Shown here piece by piece: positions 25,650 through 34,699 of a stretch of 64,000 nucleotides of DNA (position 1 is its first letter; each line of letters starts with the position of its first letter). The notes beneath the pieces are model-generated. The model was given only the letters and a program-made list of their open reading frames with translations, made no database searches and was not told where the DNA came from. This stretch comes from an uncultured Alphaproteobacteria bacterium (GTDB lineage Bacteria; Pseudomonadota; Alphaproteobacteria; Rs-D84). Both the position numbers and the translations under genes were made by a program. The stretch spans positions 228,211-292,210 of the forward strand of contig CARVLU010000002.1 in NCBI GenBank assembly GCA_949082785.1, read 5' to 3'.

Positions 25650-26300
25650 ATGACATGGGATTTCTTTATCAATTATGGGATGGTCGCCATTAAATTGGTC
25701 ATGGCCATCGGGGTCGCCGCCATTTTTTTAAAGTTCTTTAACATGAATAACCAGTTAAAGCAGATGACGCCGCTGGATATTATCTTGAACTTTTTGCTCA
25801 GTGCGATTTTATCGAACTTTATCCTGGATTCGGATGTCACGGTGACCGATTTTACGGTGATTGTCGCGATTTATGGGGGATTGCTGTATATCTTGAACAA
25901 ATTCACGTTTGGCACCGATATCGGGCGGCGAATCTTTGTCGGGACCCCGCGGGTGATTATCGACGACGGGCATTTTGATGCCAAAATGATGAAGCGGTGG
26001 AAAGTCAATGCCCGCGATGTCGCGGCCGCCATGCGTCAACAGGATATCCATTCCCTGCGCGATGTGAAAACCGCGCAAATCGAACCGAACGGCAATCTGA
26101 CGGTGATAAAGCGCGGCACATACAAATACCCGGTTATATTAATTGACAATGGTGTTGTTGTTGCAGAAGGGTTAGAGAAAATAAACCGCGATGAAAAATG
26201 GTTGATGCGGCAACTGCGCGCCCATCGGGTTGCCGATGCCGACGACGTCTTTATCGCACAGTGGGATAAAAATAAAATGGAAATTATCAAGAAAGATTAA
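25650..26300 (+). CDS. DUF421 (YetF-type) membrane protein
   Basis: 216 residues. Three N-terminal membrane segments (about 8-28, 38-58, 62-82) precede a soluble C-terminal domain with the PRVIIDDGHF, RQQDIHSLRDVKTAQIEPNGNLTVI and PVILIDNGVV blocks characteristic of DUF421, the YetF/YrbG-type family found in many bacteria with no agreed function. ATG 25650 has GGGGGGAA upstream; an earlier in-frame ATG adds an unrelated leader. It is monocistronic and converges on the GHKL regulator through a shared terminator. Confidence 0.85.
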   Translation: MTWDFFINYGMVAIKLVMAIGVAAIFLKFFNMNNQLKQMTPLDIILNFLLSAILSNFILDSDVTVTDFTVIVAIYGGLLYILNKFTFGTDIGRRIFVGTPRVIIDDGHFDAKMMKRWKVNARDVAAAMRQQDIHSLRDVKTAQIEPNGNLTVIKRGTYKYPVILIDNGVVVAEGLEKINRDEKWLMRQLRAHRVADADDVFIAQWDKNKMEIIKKD

Positions 26301-26322
26301 TCCCCCATCCGGGGGATTTTTA
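26299..26322. terminator. Bidirectional terminator, DUF421/GHKL regulator
   Basis: AATCCCCC / GGGGGATT hairpin followed by T-rich sequence, between convergent genes. Confidence 0.8.
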
Positions 26323-27336
26323 CAATCGTGTGTTTTTGGTGCGCAGAATCATGGATTCCACAGCTTTGTTGGCGTTAACCGGAAATATTTTTGCATCGGG
26401 ATGCGCGTTTGTAAATACCCGGAAAATTTCATCGGCAAATGCTTGGCCGATGCTGTCCACGCCCCGGAAATCCAGAAACACTTTGTCAAATGTTTCCAGT
26501 CGGGCCAGCAATCGTCGGGCTTGGGACCGTGATACGATTCCGTCGCCGTTGGATGTCATTAAAATCACGGGAATGATGGTGGTGTTGAATGCCTGTTCCC
26601 CGTATTTATCAAATATTTCCTGTTTGGTGCGTTGTGTTGCATTGGACAGTTCCATGGCCACCCGGGTGCCGTTATATTCGCTTTCACTGTTTTCTTCAAA
26701 AATCCAATCAGCTTTATCAAAATCGTGAATCCATGAAATACCGTATGATAAAATTAAAAAACGGTCCAGCATGCGTGAAGAAAAGAAAATTCCTTCACCG
26801 GTATGATTTTTCTTGTCTGTGGTCATTTTTCCCTTGGCAAGCTCAATGGCAACTTCCCGATTGTCTTGCAGGTGAAAGGTATCACGAATATTGTTAAAGA
26901 TTCCAATGCCGTTGTCGCTGATAATCATTCGTGTTTTCAAGAAGCTTTTATAAATAATAACACTGACGGATATGCCGCGTGAATGTTCAATCGCATTGTT
27001 AAAAATTTCACTGAAACAATGTTCCCAAATCCCCAGTACATTGGTGGGCAGATGTTCCAGATGCTGTTTGATATCGCGCCGCCAAATGACATCTTCGCTT
27101 AGACTGTCTGTTATTTCATAGCGGTAAACGCAGGGAATTTCTTTAAAATTATATTTGCGTCCCTTTGTTTTACCGGTCGCTTCTATAATATTTTCATCCA
27201 TCAGTTTTTTCAGGTGGCGATTGACCCCCTGGACGGTCATCGAAAACATTTTTGCGGTAAAACTGGCAATATCACTTTCGTGATTGGGCAAATTTTCAAT
27301 GATAAATTGTCGAATGGCGACGTTTTTTAAACGCAT
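26320..27336 (-). CDS. HTH - GHKL ATPase - DUF4325 (STAS-like) regulator
   Basis: 338 residues in three parts. Residues 1-65 form a winged helix-turn-helix (VQGVNRHLKKLMDENIIEATG). Residues 85-232 form a GHKL ATPase of the histidine-kinase/anti-sigma type, with N-box SEIFNNAIEH (109-118), G1 DNGIGI (141-146) and G2 HTGEGIF (178-184). No phosphorylatable His domain is present. Residues 258-335 match DUF4325, a STAS-like domain (VFLDFRGVDSIGQAFADEIFRVF). RsbW-like kinases and STAS antagonists are usually separate proteins; here a DNA-binding, a kinase-like and a STAS-like part are fused. It is transcribed from a promoter inside a seven-copy 22-bp array. Autoregulation is inferred, and the signal and targets are unknown. 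Confidence 0.85.
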   Translation of the reverse strand: MRLKNVAIRQFIIENLPNHESDIASFTAKMFSMTVQGVNRHLKKLMDENIIEATGKTKGRKYNFKEIPCVYRYEITDSLSEDVIWRRDIKQHLEHLPTNVLGIWEHCFSEIFNNAIEHSRGISVSVIIYKSFLKTRMIISDNGIGIFNNIRDTFHLQDNREVAIELAKGKMTTDKKNHTGEGIFFSSRMLDRFLILSYGISWIHDFDKADWIFEENSESEYNGTRVAMELSNATQRTKQEIFDKYGEQAFNTTIIPVILMTSNGDGIVSRSQARRLLARLETFDKVFLDFRGVDSIGQAFADEIFRVFTNAHPDAKIFPVNANKAVESMILRTKNTRL

Positions 27337-27463
27337 AAATGGCCTTTTTAAACATTTTTATTCATTTTCTTAAACATTATAGGTGTTTATTTTAAACTTT
27401 TCAAGGATTTATTTTAAACATTTGATGTAATTATTTTAAACTTTTGATGGATTTATTTTAAAC
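27327..27463 (-). repeat. Seven-copy 22-bp array (TTAAAC core), probable operator
   Basis: On the plus strand TTAAAC starts at 27327, 27348, 27370, 27392, 27414, 27436 and 27458: one step of 21 and five of exactly 22 bases. The minus-strand unit is GTTTAAAATAAAT followed by a looser half. The -35 and -10 boxes of the GHKL gene fall between copies 3-5. The last copy overlaps the start codon region and the first lies just beyond the mnmG stop. Two-turn phasing puts all cores on one DNA face, as expected for cooperative binding. Confidence 0.8.
27376..27404 (-). promoter_or_regulatory. Sigma-70 promoter of the GHKL regulator
   Basis: Minus-strand TTGAAA (27404-27399), a 17-base spacer and a perfect TATAAT (27381-27376), embedded in the 22-bp array. 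The predicted start is near 27369, giving a leader of about 33 bases. Confidence 0.7.
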
Positions 27464-27471
27464 AAAATCCG

Positions 27472-29118
27472 TTAATTATTGCGGATTTTACGCAAAACAA
27501 CCATGATGCCGGCCGGGGTCATGCCCGGTATCCGGGACAGTGCCGCGATATTTTCAGGCCGCGCGGCGGTCAATTTTTCAATCAATTCGTTCGTCAATCC
27601 CGGCAGTCCCGCATACACGAAATCGGATGGGATTTTCAGTGCCGCGTCGCGCCGGTACGCATCGATTTCGCGCGCGTTGCGGGCAATGTAACCGGCATAA
27701 AATTTGTCGTTTTCAGCAATTTCATCGCGCCGGTGTTCGTATTTTTCGCGCCGCGCCCTGTCCGTTATTAACCCCAGTTCCACCGCCATATCCCCCAGGC
27801 GCGCAATCGCGTTATCCGCCCGCAGATGCAGACGATATTCCGCGCGCGACGTGAACATTCGGTATGGTTCATCAACCCCCAGTGTTGTGATGTCGTCAAT
27901 CATCACGCCAATCATGGAATTGGTGCGGTCCAGTTTTAATTCCGCCGATTTCATTGCGTATGCCGCGGCGTTTGCGCCGGCAACCAGACCCTGGGCGGCG
28001 GCTTCTTCGTATCCGGATGTGCCGTTGATTTGCCCGGCAAAGAATAATCCCGGCGCGATGCGGGCCTGTAACGTTGAATGCAACGCGCGCGCATCAATCG
28101 CATCATATTCAATGGCGTAACCGTATCGTGCAATCCGCGCATTTTCCAGGCCCGGTATGCTGCGAATCCAAACATCCTGGATATCGGCGCCAAAACTGGT
28201 CGATATCCCGTTGGGGTATATCAGGGGGCTGTTTAATCCTTCTGGTTCCAGAAAGACGTGATGCGACGTGTGGTCGGGGAAACGCATGACCTTGTCTTCC
28301 AGGCTGGGGCAATATCGCGGACCGGTGCCCGTGATGTCGCCGTTGTACATCGGGGCGGATTTGATGTTGTCGCGAATAATCTGATGCGTTTGTTCGGTTG
28401 TATGCGTGATAAAGCAATGCGCGTCATGCGTATTTGCGGCCCACCCCCCACTGAACCAGTCATGCGGGGCGTCGCCCGGTTGCACTTCGCATACGTCAAA
28501 ATTAATGGAATCGCGCCAGATGCGCGCCGGCGTTCCGGTTTTCAGCCGCAACAACCGGAAACCGGCCGCGCGCAGAATGCCCGATATATGTTGGTCGGGC
28601 GCCTGGTACGTGCCGTCATCCAGCAGGCGTCCCGACGGGATTTTTTCCGCCCCGCGGGTGACAACGCCCCCCAAAAACGTGCCGGTGGTTAAAACAATGG
28701 CGGCGGCGCTGTATGTGTTATTGACGGTTTTGTGCTGTGTGTCCAATGCCGTTACGGCGTCAAAGACAATATCCAGATTGTCGTATTCGTTTAAAATATC
28801 GACAATCGCCGTGTGGTATAAATCGCGGTCGATTTGCGCGCGCAGTGCGCGTGTCGCCGCCCCGTGTGACGCGTTCAGCGTGCGCCAATGAATGCCGGCC
28901 CGGTCTGCGGCGCGCGGCATGACGCCGCCAAACGCATCCATTTCGGCAACCATTTGGGATTTGCCCGGCCCCCCGATACTGGGGTTGCATGACAAAGCCC
29001 CCAAATCAGACGGCGATTGCGTCAGCAACAGTGTCCGTGCCCCACGACGGGCCGCGGCCGCGGCGGATTCAACCCCCGCGTGCCCGCCCCCGATAATGAT
29101 GACGTCGTAATGCTGCAT
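27472..29118 (-). CDS. mnmG: tRNA uridine-5-carboxymethylaminomethyl modification enzyme MnmG
   Basis: FAD-dependent enzyme (GidA) that, with MnmE, modifies U34 of several tRNAs. The N-terminal dinucleotide fold IIIGGGHAGVE is at about 7-17, followed by LSCNPSIGGPGKS and the C-terminal helical region ending in SRIPGMTPAGI. At 548 residues it is shorter than the usual 610-630, mostly in the C-terminal part, although the key motifs remain. It follows fabG by 3 bases. mnmE, rsmG and parAB, its usual neighbours, are not adjacent. Confidence 0.94.
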   Translation of the reverse strand: MQHYDVIIIGGGHAGVESAAAAARRGARTLLLTQSPSDLGALSCNPSIGGPGKSQMVAEMDAFGGVMPRAADRAGIHWRTLNASHGAATRALRAQIDRDLYHTAIVDILNEYDNLDIVFDAVTALDTQHKTVNNTYSAAAIVLTTGTFLGGVVTRGAEKIPSGRLLDDGTYQAPDQHISGILRAAGFRLLRLKTGTPARIWRDSINFDVCEVQPGDAPHDWFSGGWAANTHDAHCFITHTTEQTHQIIRDNIKSAPMYNGDITGTGPRYCPSLEDKVMRFPDHTSHHVFLEPEGLNSPLIYPNGISTSFGADIQDVWIRSIPGLENARIARYGYAIEYDAIDARALHSTLQARIAPGLFFAGQINGTSGYEEAAAQGLVAGANAAAYAMKSAELKLDRTNSMIGVMIDDITTLGVDEPYRMFTSRAEYRLHLRADNAIARLGDMAVELGLITDRARREKYEHRRDEIAENDKFYAGYIARNAREIDAYRRDAALKIPSDFVYAGLPGLTNELIEKLTAARPENIAALSRIPGMTPAGIMVVLRKIRNN

Positions 29119-29121
29119 GGA

Positions 29122-29850
29122 TTAAAAGCGTCCCATACCGCCATTGACGTGCAGTGTCTGGCCGTTGATATACGATGCTTCGTCTGATGCCAAAAATACG
29201 CACGCATTGGCAATGTCATCCGGTTCGCCAAAGCGGCCGGCCGGAATCTGCGCCAGGTATGTTTTTTTCAAATCATCGCTTAACACGTCGGTCATGGGCG
29301 TTTTGATGAATCCCGGTGCGACACAGTTCGCGGTGATGCCGCGCGATGCGACCTCTGCGGCGATGGATTTGGTCATGGCAATCATGCCCCCTTTGGACGC
29401 GGCATAGTTCGTTTGCCCCGCCCCGCCGATGGCACCGATAATGGACGCCATGTTGATAATGCGGCCATGGCGGTTCTTCATCATCGGCATGATAACCGCG
29501 CGGCACATTTTAAACGTACTGCGCAGATTGGTGTTAATCACGTCATCGAATTGTTCGTCGGTCATGCGCATCATCAGCGTATCTTTGGTAATACCGGCAT
29601 TGTTGACCAAGATGTCGATTTTACCCGCCGCTTCTATTGTGTTCATGATTAATTCTTCGGGGCCGCCGGCGGATGCCAAATCAGATGTGATTTTAATGTA
29701 TCCGTCGCCGAATTCAGATTCCAGTTTTGCCGCATTTCGGCCCGTGACAACAACGGTCGCGCCGGCCTGCTTCATCTTTTTGGCGATGGCGCCGCCGATA
29801 CCACCGGTCGCGCCTGTAATCAAAACAACTTTGCCTGTTAAGTCAAACAT
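29122..29850 (-). CDS. fabG: 3-oxoacyl-ACP reductase FabG
   Basis: NADPH-dependent short-chain reductase of fatty-acid elongation, 242 residues. The Rossmann motif is TGATGGIG (12-19), with NNAG at 83-86 and the catalytic set S136, Y149, K153. A C-terminal INGQTLHVNGGM block is typical of FabG. It lies 3 bases after fabD and 3 bases before mnmG, so fatty-acid synthesis genes share a transcript with a tRNA modification enzyme. acpP and fabF, often next in line, are absent. Confidence 0.95.
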   Translation of the reverse strand: MFDLTGKVVLITGATGGIGGAIAKKMKQAGATVVVTGRNAAKLESEFGDGYIKITSDLASAGGPEELIMNTIEAAGKIDILVNNAGITKDTLMMRMTDEQFDDVINTNLRSTFKMCRAVIMPMMKNRHGRIINMASIIGAIGGAGQTNYAASKGGMIAMTKSIAAEVASRGITANCVAPGFIKTPMTDVLSDDLKKTYLAQIPAGRFGEPDDIANACVFLASDEASYINGQTLHVNGGMGRF

Positions 29851-29853
29851 ATC

Positions 29854-30729
29854 TTAAATCTCCAATTTCTTTGCGGTTAATTCGGGGCAAATGCGCGGGG
29901 TCAAACCCGTCAGTACCGCGCCAGGCCCAACTTCGATTGTTTCGGTAATGCCCAGTTGCGGCATACCCAAAACACTTTCGCGCCAACGAACGCCGTGCGT
30001 CATTTGATAGACCAGGGCATCCTTAATCTCGTTCACATCGGTCATGGGTGCGGCCGTTTTGTTTGAAATAAATGTCGCGCGCGGTGTGTTGAATGTGACA
30101 TTTTCCAATGCCGCGCGCATGGCGTCGGCCGCGCCTTGCTGCATGCGGCAATGAACCGGCACCGATAACGCCAACGGCATGGCGCGCTTGGCGCCCGCGT
30201 CTTTGGCGGCGGCCATGGTTGCTTCGACCACGGTGCGGGGACCGGAAATCACCACCTGGGCCGGGCAGTTGTCGTTCGCCACGTCGCAATCGGTTTTCGC
30301 GCAGATGTCGCGCACCACGTCAATGTCCAGACCCAAAATCACCGCGGTCAGACCCGCGCCGACCGGGGCGGCCGCCTGCATCGCGTTGCCGCGTGCCCGC
30401 AGCAATCGCGCCGCATCGCCCACCGACAATGCGCCCGCCGCGCACAGCGCCGTATATTCACCCAGCGAATGGCCCGCCACATACGGTGTCAGTTCCGCGT
30501 TCGACGCCCGCAGCATCGCAATCGATGTCGCCATGATGGCCGGCTGTACATTCGCGGTCAGCATTAATGTTTCCGCCGGACCGTCGAAAATAATATCTGA
30601 TAACTTTTCCCCCAGTGCATCGTCCACTTCGTCAAAGACGGCACGTGCGGCCGCGCAATTTTCATACAAATCGCGCCCCATCCCGACGGATTGGGAACCC
30701 TGGCCTGGGAATACAAATATTGATGACAT
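29854..30729 (-). CDS. fabD: Malonyl-CoA:ACP transacylase FabD
   Basis: Loads malonyl groups onto acyl carrier protein. 291 residues with FVFPGQGSQ at the N-terminus and the nucleophile S88 in GHSLGEY; the catalytic histidine is in SVPVHCRMQ. Length is normal. AAGGGGGA precedes ATG 30729. A TATAAT (30764-30759) lies upstream with only a weak -35. It is the first gene of fabD-fabG-mnmG. Confidence 0.95.
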   Translation of the reverse strand: MSSIFVFPGQGSQSVGMGRDLYENCAAARAVFDEVDDALGEKLSDIIFDGPAETLMLTANVQPAIMATSIAMLRASNAELTPYVAGHSLGEYTALCAAGALSVGDAARLLRARGNAMQAAAPVGAGLTAVILGLDIDVVRDICAKTDCDVANDNCPAQVVISGPRTVVEATMAAAKDAGAKRAMPLALSVPVHCRMQQGAADAMRAALENVTFNTPRATFISNKTAAPMTDVNEIKDALVYQMTHGVRWRESVLGMPQLGITETIEVGPGAVLTGLTPRICPELTAKKLEI

Positions 30730-30825
30730 AATGTCCCCCTTGTTAAATTCTGATGGGAATTATAGACGTTATTTATTCCAATCGCAAATATTATCATTGT
30801 TGGGCGATGCGCGTGGGCGCACAGA

Positions 30826-30857
30826 AAAAAGGTCGGGTTTTGCCGGCTTTTTTTATA
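30826..30857 (-). terminator. Probable terminator after queH
   Basis: Imperfect GCCGGC / GTCGG hairpin with A- and T-runs on either side, just beyond the queH stop. Confidence 0.55.
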
Positions 30858-31386
30858 CCTTGCGTATTGAAAATTCGCATCCGCAATAATTTTGCCGATA
30901 AAAATCCGACGCGCGTCCGATTTGCACGCGCAATGCGTCGTCCCATTTGATGGGGACATAACAGACGTCCGCGTTGCATGCGGTGGCGCCGGCGCGGTCC
31001 ACTTGGGCCTGGTCCTTGTGACGGGAAACGCCCAGGACGGACGCCACCGCATCAAATCCGTTTTCGCGGGCCCACTGCGCCGCGCGGGCAAACCGAAATC
31101 CAAAGCATGCACTGCACCGCGGGCCGCGTTCGGGCGCATCTTCCATGCCACGAACCGCATTGCGCCACGCGTCATGGTTATATTCCAATTCCACATGCCG
31201 CACGCCATGCGCGTCACAATATCGGATTTGTTCGTTCATACGCTTTTGATATTCGTCGGCGGGGAAAATATTCGGGTTAAAAAACAGCACGACAAACGCG
31301 TCAACGTTCGGGATTTTCCCGTCCGCCAATTGTTTTATCGCACCCGCACTGCACGGCGCACAGCAAGACACCAGCACCAGTTTCAT
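30853..31386 (-). CDS. queH: Epoxyqueuosine reductase QueH
   Basis: 177-residue enzyme that performs the last step of queuosine synthesis in tRNA, the non-homologous alternative to QueG. The family's cysteine motifs are seen: CCAPCS at residues 8-13, RCSACFGFRF in the middle and NYCGCEFS near the end, which bind an iron-sulfur cluster and a second metal. ATG 31386 is chosen because the longer frame would overlap metG. It starts 1 base after the metG stop. Confidence 0.9.
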   Translation of the reverse strand: MKLVLVSCCAPCSAGAIKQLADGKIPNVDAFVVLFFNPNIFPADEYQKRMNEQIRYCDAHGVRHVELEYNHDAWRNAVRGMEDAPERGPRCSACFGFRFARAAQWARENGFDAVASVLGVSRHKDQAQVDRAGATACNADVCYVPIKWDDALRVQIGRASDFYRQNYCGCEFSIRKV

Positions 31387-31387
31387 T

Positions 31388-33382
31388 TTATTTATATTCC
31401 GTGCCGATTTTGGCGTTCGCGTCCAATTCAATAATGTTTTTATCGTCGTCGCCCGCCGCGCCCAAATCCGCCGCGCCGCACATCATGCCAAAGCTTTCCG
31501 TGCCGGCAACGGTACGCTGGGAAATGGGTTTCTTTTGCCCGGGCAATTTGCACCCGACCGGCGCCAGGACCGAAATCATCCCCGCCCGCGCATTTGGCGC
31601 CGCACAGACGATTTGAACCGGCGCGCTGCCCGCGTCAACCGTTAAAATGTGCAAATCATCACGCACGGGATGCGCCGCGCATTCGGTGATTTTGGCAATA
31701 ACGGGCCGCGGCGCGTCGTCCGATTTTTTTGCGTATTGCTGGGTCAATTCCGTGACGCGCGCGTCATCAATACGTTCAAACAGGTTTTCCGGCACCACAA
31801 ATTCGTCGCCCGCCGCAATGCGGTAATCAAACGCATCCGGCCATGACAGGTCGCGCGGCGTTACAAAGACATTTTGGATTTTTTCTGCCGCGTTCGGGAT
31901 AAATGGGGCCGATACGCGTGCATACAAATCAATCAATTGGAAACAGTTGTTTAAAACCGCGCCGGCCGCCGCCATGTCCCCGTTTTTGACCAGTGTCCAG
32001 GGGGCCATTTCCGTCATGTATTCGTTGCCGATGGCATACAAGCCCCGCAACGCGACAATTGCCGCGCGGAATTCGCACGCGTCCAGGGCCCCCGTCAATT
32101 CCGCGATTTTTTCGTTTACCGCCGTGGTCAGTTTTTCGTCGCGCGCGCCGGATGCGGGGACACGCAATCCAAAGTTTTTATCGGTCAGCTTGGCGACGCG
32201 GGACACAAAATTGCCCAGCATGCCGTTTAAATCCTTGTTCACGACATCGGCAAAGCGCGCAAATGTGAAATCCGTATCATCCGTTTCCGGGGCGGACGCC
32301 ATCAGTGCATAACGCCACGCGTCAGCCGGCGCGATTTCCAACGCCGCATCCAGAAAGACGCCACGTTTTTGCGATTTGGAAAATTTGCCGCCTTCGAAAT
32401 TCAGAAAGTTCATGGATTTCAGCATGTCCACCGTTTTCCATCCGTCATCTACGGCCAATTGTTGTTCCGGGAAAAAGACGGCGTGGAATTTCACATTATC
32501 TTTGCCCATAAATTGTGCGTAATGGGTGTCCGGGTTTTTCCACCATGATGCCCAATCGGGGGTCGCCGCCTGGGAAATTGAAACGTATCCCCATGGCGCG
32601 TCGAACCAGACATAGAACACCTTGTCTTCGTAGCCCGGTTTGTTCACCGAAATCCCCCATGGCAAATCGCGCGTGATGGATGTGTCAAACAATTCATCAT
32701 TGGCCCAACCCTGGGCAATGGCGCCGGCCGTTTTCGACCATTTGGGGGCGGCATTCCGCAACCATTCGCGCCATTGGCGCTGTACCCGCGACGCCAAAAA
32801 GAACAGGTTTTTTGTCGGCCGCATTTCAATTTTGTCGGACCCGGAAATGGTGCTGCGCGGGGTCAGCAGTTCTGTCGCCTCGTACGTGGCGCTGCATTTA
32901 TCGCACTGGTCGCCACGGGCGCCGTCATATCCGCATTTTGGGCATGTGCCGACCAATTGCCGGTCCGCCAGAAACATGTTGTCGTCCACCGAAAACGGTT
33001 GGATGGTTTCGCGTTCTTCGATTAAGCCGCGTTCGTCCAGACGCGCAAACAATTCGTGAATCAGTTTTTCCTGTAATTCCGTGTGCGTGCGGCCGTACAA
33101 ATCAAACGACAGATTAAAATCCCGCACCGCGCGCAGATGTTTTTCATAATATTTGTTGTTGTATTCGATGACGGGGACGCCTTCTTTCGCGGCACCGACA
33201 ACGGCCGGGGTTCCGTGTTCGTCCGCACCGCACACATACAGGACATCCCGCCCACGCGCGCGGCAAAAACGTGCATACACGTCCGATGGCAACCAGCATC
33301 CCACCAAGTGCCCCAGATGCAGTTCACCGTTCACGTACGGCAGCGCAGATGTAATCAGAAATTTTTTCTTTGTATCGGTCAT
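31388..33382 (-). CDS. metG: Methionyl-tRNA synthetase with C-terminal tRNA-binding domain
   Basis: 664 residues. Class I core with the HIGH-like motif in GELHLGHLVG, a knuckle with four cysteines (CPKC...CDKC), and the KMSKS-like motif in KFSKSQKRG. The last 110 residues (from about IAKITECAAHPVRDDLHILTVDAG) form an EMAPII/Trbp111 OB-fold that strengthens tRNA binding, an extension absent from many alphaproteobacterial MetG. The C-terminal fold is the same as the N-terminal domain of PheT in this window. GGGGGCA lies upstream of ATG 33382. tRNA-Val is upstream and queH downstream. Confidence 0.95.
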   Translation of the reverse strand: MTDTKKKFLITSALPYVNGELHLGHLVGCWLPSDVYARFCRARGRDVLYVCGADEHGTPAVVGAAKEGVPVIEYNNKYYEKHLRAVRDFNLSFDLYGRTHTELQEKLIHELFARLDERGLIEERETIQPFSVDDNMFLADRQLVGTCPKCGYDGARGDQCDKCSATYEATELLTPRSTISGSDKIEMRPTKNLFFLASRVQRQWREWLRNAAPKWSKTAGAIAQGWANDELFDTSITRDLPWGISVNKPGYEDKVFYVWFDAPWGYVSISQAATPDWASWWKNPDTHYAQFMGKDNVKFHAVFFPEQQLAVDDGWKTVDMLKSMNFLNFEGGKFSKSQKRGVFLDAALEIAPADAWRYALMASAPETDDTDFTFARFADVVNKDLNGMLGNFVSRVAKLTDKNFGLRVPASGARDEKLTTAVNEKIAELTGALDACEFRAAIVALRGLYAIGNEYMTEMAPWTLVKNGDMAAAGAVLNNCFQLIDLYARVSAPFIPNAAEKIQNVFVTPRDLSWPDAFDYRIAAGDEFVVPENLFERIDDARVTELTQQYAKKSDDAPRPVIAKITECAAHPVRDDLHILTVDAGSAPVQIVCAAPNARAGMISVLAPVGCKLPGQKKPISQRTVAGTESFGMMCGAADLGAAGDDDKNIIELDANAKIGTEYK

Positions 33383-33404
33383 GTCAAATGCCCCCGGTTC
33401 ATAT

Positions 33405-33428
33405 AAAAACAGACGCCAATTGGGCGCC
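33405..33428 (-). terminator. Terminator after tRNA-Val
   Basis: Minus strand: GGCGCC / GGCGTC stem (one wobble pair), 5-base loop, then TTTTTAT. Confidence 0.6.
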
Positions 33429-33443
33429 CCGTATTTACAAATC

Positions 33444-33520
33444 TGGTGGGTGGTATTGGACTCGAACCAACGACCTTTACGATGTCAACGTAACGCTCTA
33501 ACCAACTGAGCTAACCACCC
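33444..33520 (-). tRNA. tRNA-Val (anticodon GAC)
   Basis: 77 bases: acceptor GGGTGGT/ACCACCC, D-arm AGCTCAGTTGGTTAGAGC, anticodon loop TTGACAT giving GAC, T-arm GGTTCGAGTCC, and an encoded CCA. It lies between rlmN and metG on the same strand. Confidence 0.96.
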
Positions 33521-33598
33521 GCAAAGCCCCTGCATTATAACAAAGAAAAATAGGAATGCAATATGAAATTATTATGAATTTGTTATGTGCGGGGGCGT

Positions 33599-34699
33599 CT
33601 ATTTCTTGGCATTGTTCAGCCGCAGTTGTCCACATGCCGAACCGATATCCGTGCCGCGTTCCCGGCGAATGCGGGTATGAATGCCCCGGTTTATCAGGAT
33701 GTCTTGAAACCGGTGCACGGCGTTTCCGGATGGGGACGCAAAATCGCGTTCATCGACCGCGTTCCACGGAATCAGGTTCACCATGCAATTGCGCCCCGCC
33801 AGCAATTCGGCCAATTTTTCCGCGTATTCGGGCGTCGCGTTATACAGAACGGTTTCGTCCGCGTCATTCTTTTTCCCCAGTAAAATGTATTCAATCATTA
33901 ATTGACGGTTGTGCGCCGCCATAAATTCCCAGGCCGCGTCCAAAACCGCGCTTAATCTATATTTATGATTAATCGGCATGATTTGGTCGCGTAAATCGTC
34001 GGTCGGCGCATGCAGCGATATCGCCAGATTAATCGGCCGGCCCCACGTGATTAATTCGTGGATGCCCGGGACAATCCCGCATGTCGATACCGTGATGCGG
34101 CGCCATCCGATGCCCATGTCGCGGTTCGCGCGTTCCATAAATCCGATAACGTTTTGCGTATTTTGCAACGGTTCGCCGGTGCCCATAATGACGATATGGG
34201 ACACGTCCCCGTTGTTTGGGTCGCCATTGGGGCGGATGGGCCGGTCGGTGGTTCTGTCGGTGCGCAATTCCCACTGGGCCACCAAAATCTGGGCAAAGAT
34301 TTCGTTCACCGTCAAATTGCGTTTTAATCCCAACAGCGTACTGGCACAGAATTTGCATCCCATGGCGCATCCGGCCTGGGAACTGACACAGACGCTGTTG
34401 CCATAACTGGTGCGCATTAAAACGCATTCGATTTGTTCGCCGTCTTCCATCCCCAGCAAGAATTTTGTCGTTTCCCCGTCGCGCGATTCCAGTTTCTGGA
34501 TAATTTCAACCGGCAATGTGCGCGCCGCCGCGTCCAGTTGTGTGCGCAGGGCGTCCGGCAGATTTTTCATCACCGCGAAATTCGGTGCGCCGCGGTTTAA
34601 CCATTCGCGGATTTGTTTGGCACGGAATTTGGGCTGGCCCATGGATACGACAAATTGTTCCAATTCGCCGTCGGTAAAGTTGAATAATATCGGTTTCAT
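33599..34699 (-). CDS. rlmN: 23S rRNA/tRNA adenine-C2 methyltransferase RlmN
   Basis: 366-residue radical-SAM enzyme that methylates A2503 of 23S rRNA and A37 of some tRNAs. The radical-SAM cysteines are in CAMGCKFCAS. The preceding CVSSQAG and the later ATPDDLR-like and NLIPWN segments fit the family. Its ATG overlaps the stop of the surA-like gene (ATGA). It is the last gene of lptF-lptD-surA-rlmN. Confidence 0.95.
   Translation of the reverse strand: MKPILFNFTDGELEQFVVSMGQPKFRAKQIREWLNRGAPNFAVMKNLPDALRTQLDAAARTLPVEIIQKLESRDGETTKFLLGMEDGEQIECVLMRTSYGNSVCVSSQAGCAMGCKFCASTLLGLKRNLTVNEIFAQILVAQWELRTDRTTDRPIRPNGDPNNGDVSHIVIMGTGEPLQNTQNVIGFMERANRDMGIGWRRITVSTCGIVPGIHELITWGRPINLAISLHAPTDDLRDQIMPINHKYRLSAVLDAAWEFMAAHNRQLMIEYILLGKKNDADETVLYNATPEYAEKLAELLAGRNCMVNLIPWNAVDERDFASPSGNAVHRFQDILINRGIHTRIRRERGTDIGSACGQLRLNNAKK

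Noticed and set aside
27327..27463. The 22-bp array as a CRISPR
   Set aside because: The repeated part is only 6-13 bases, the period is 22, and the rest of each unit is AT-rich and related rather than unique spacers.
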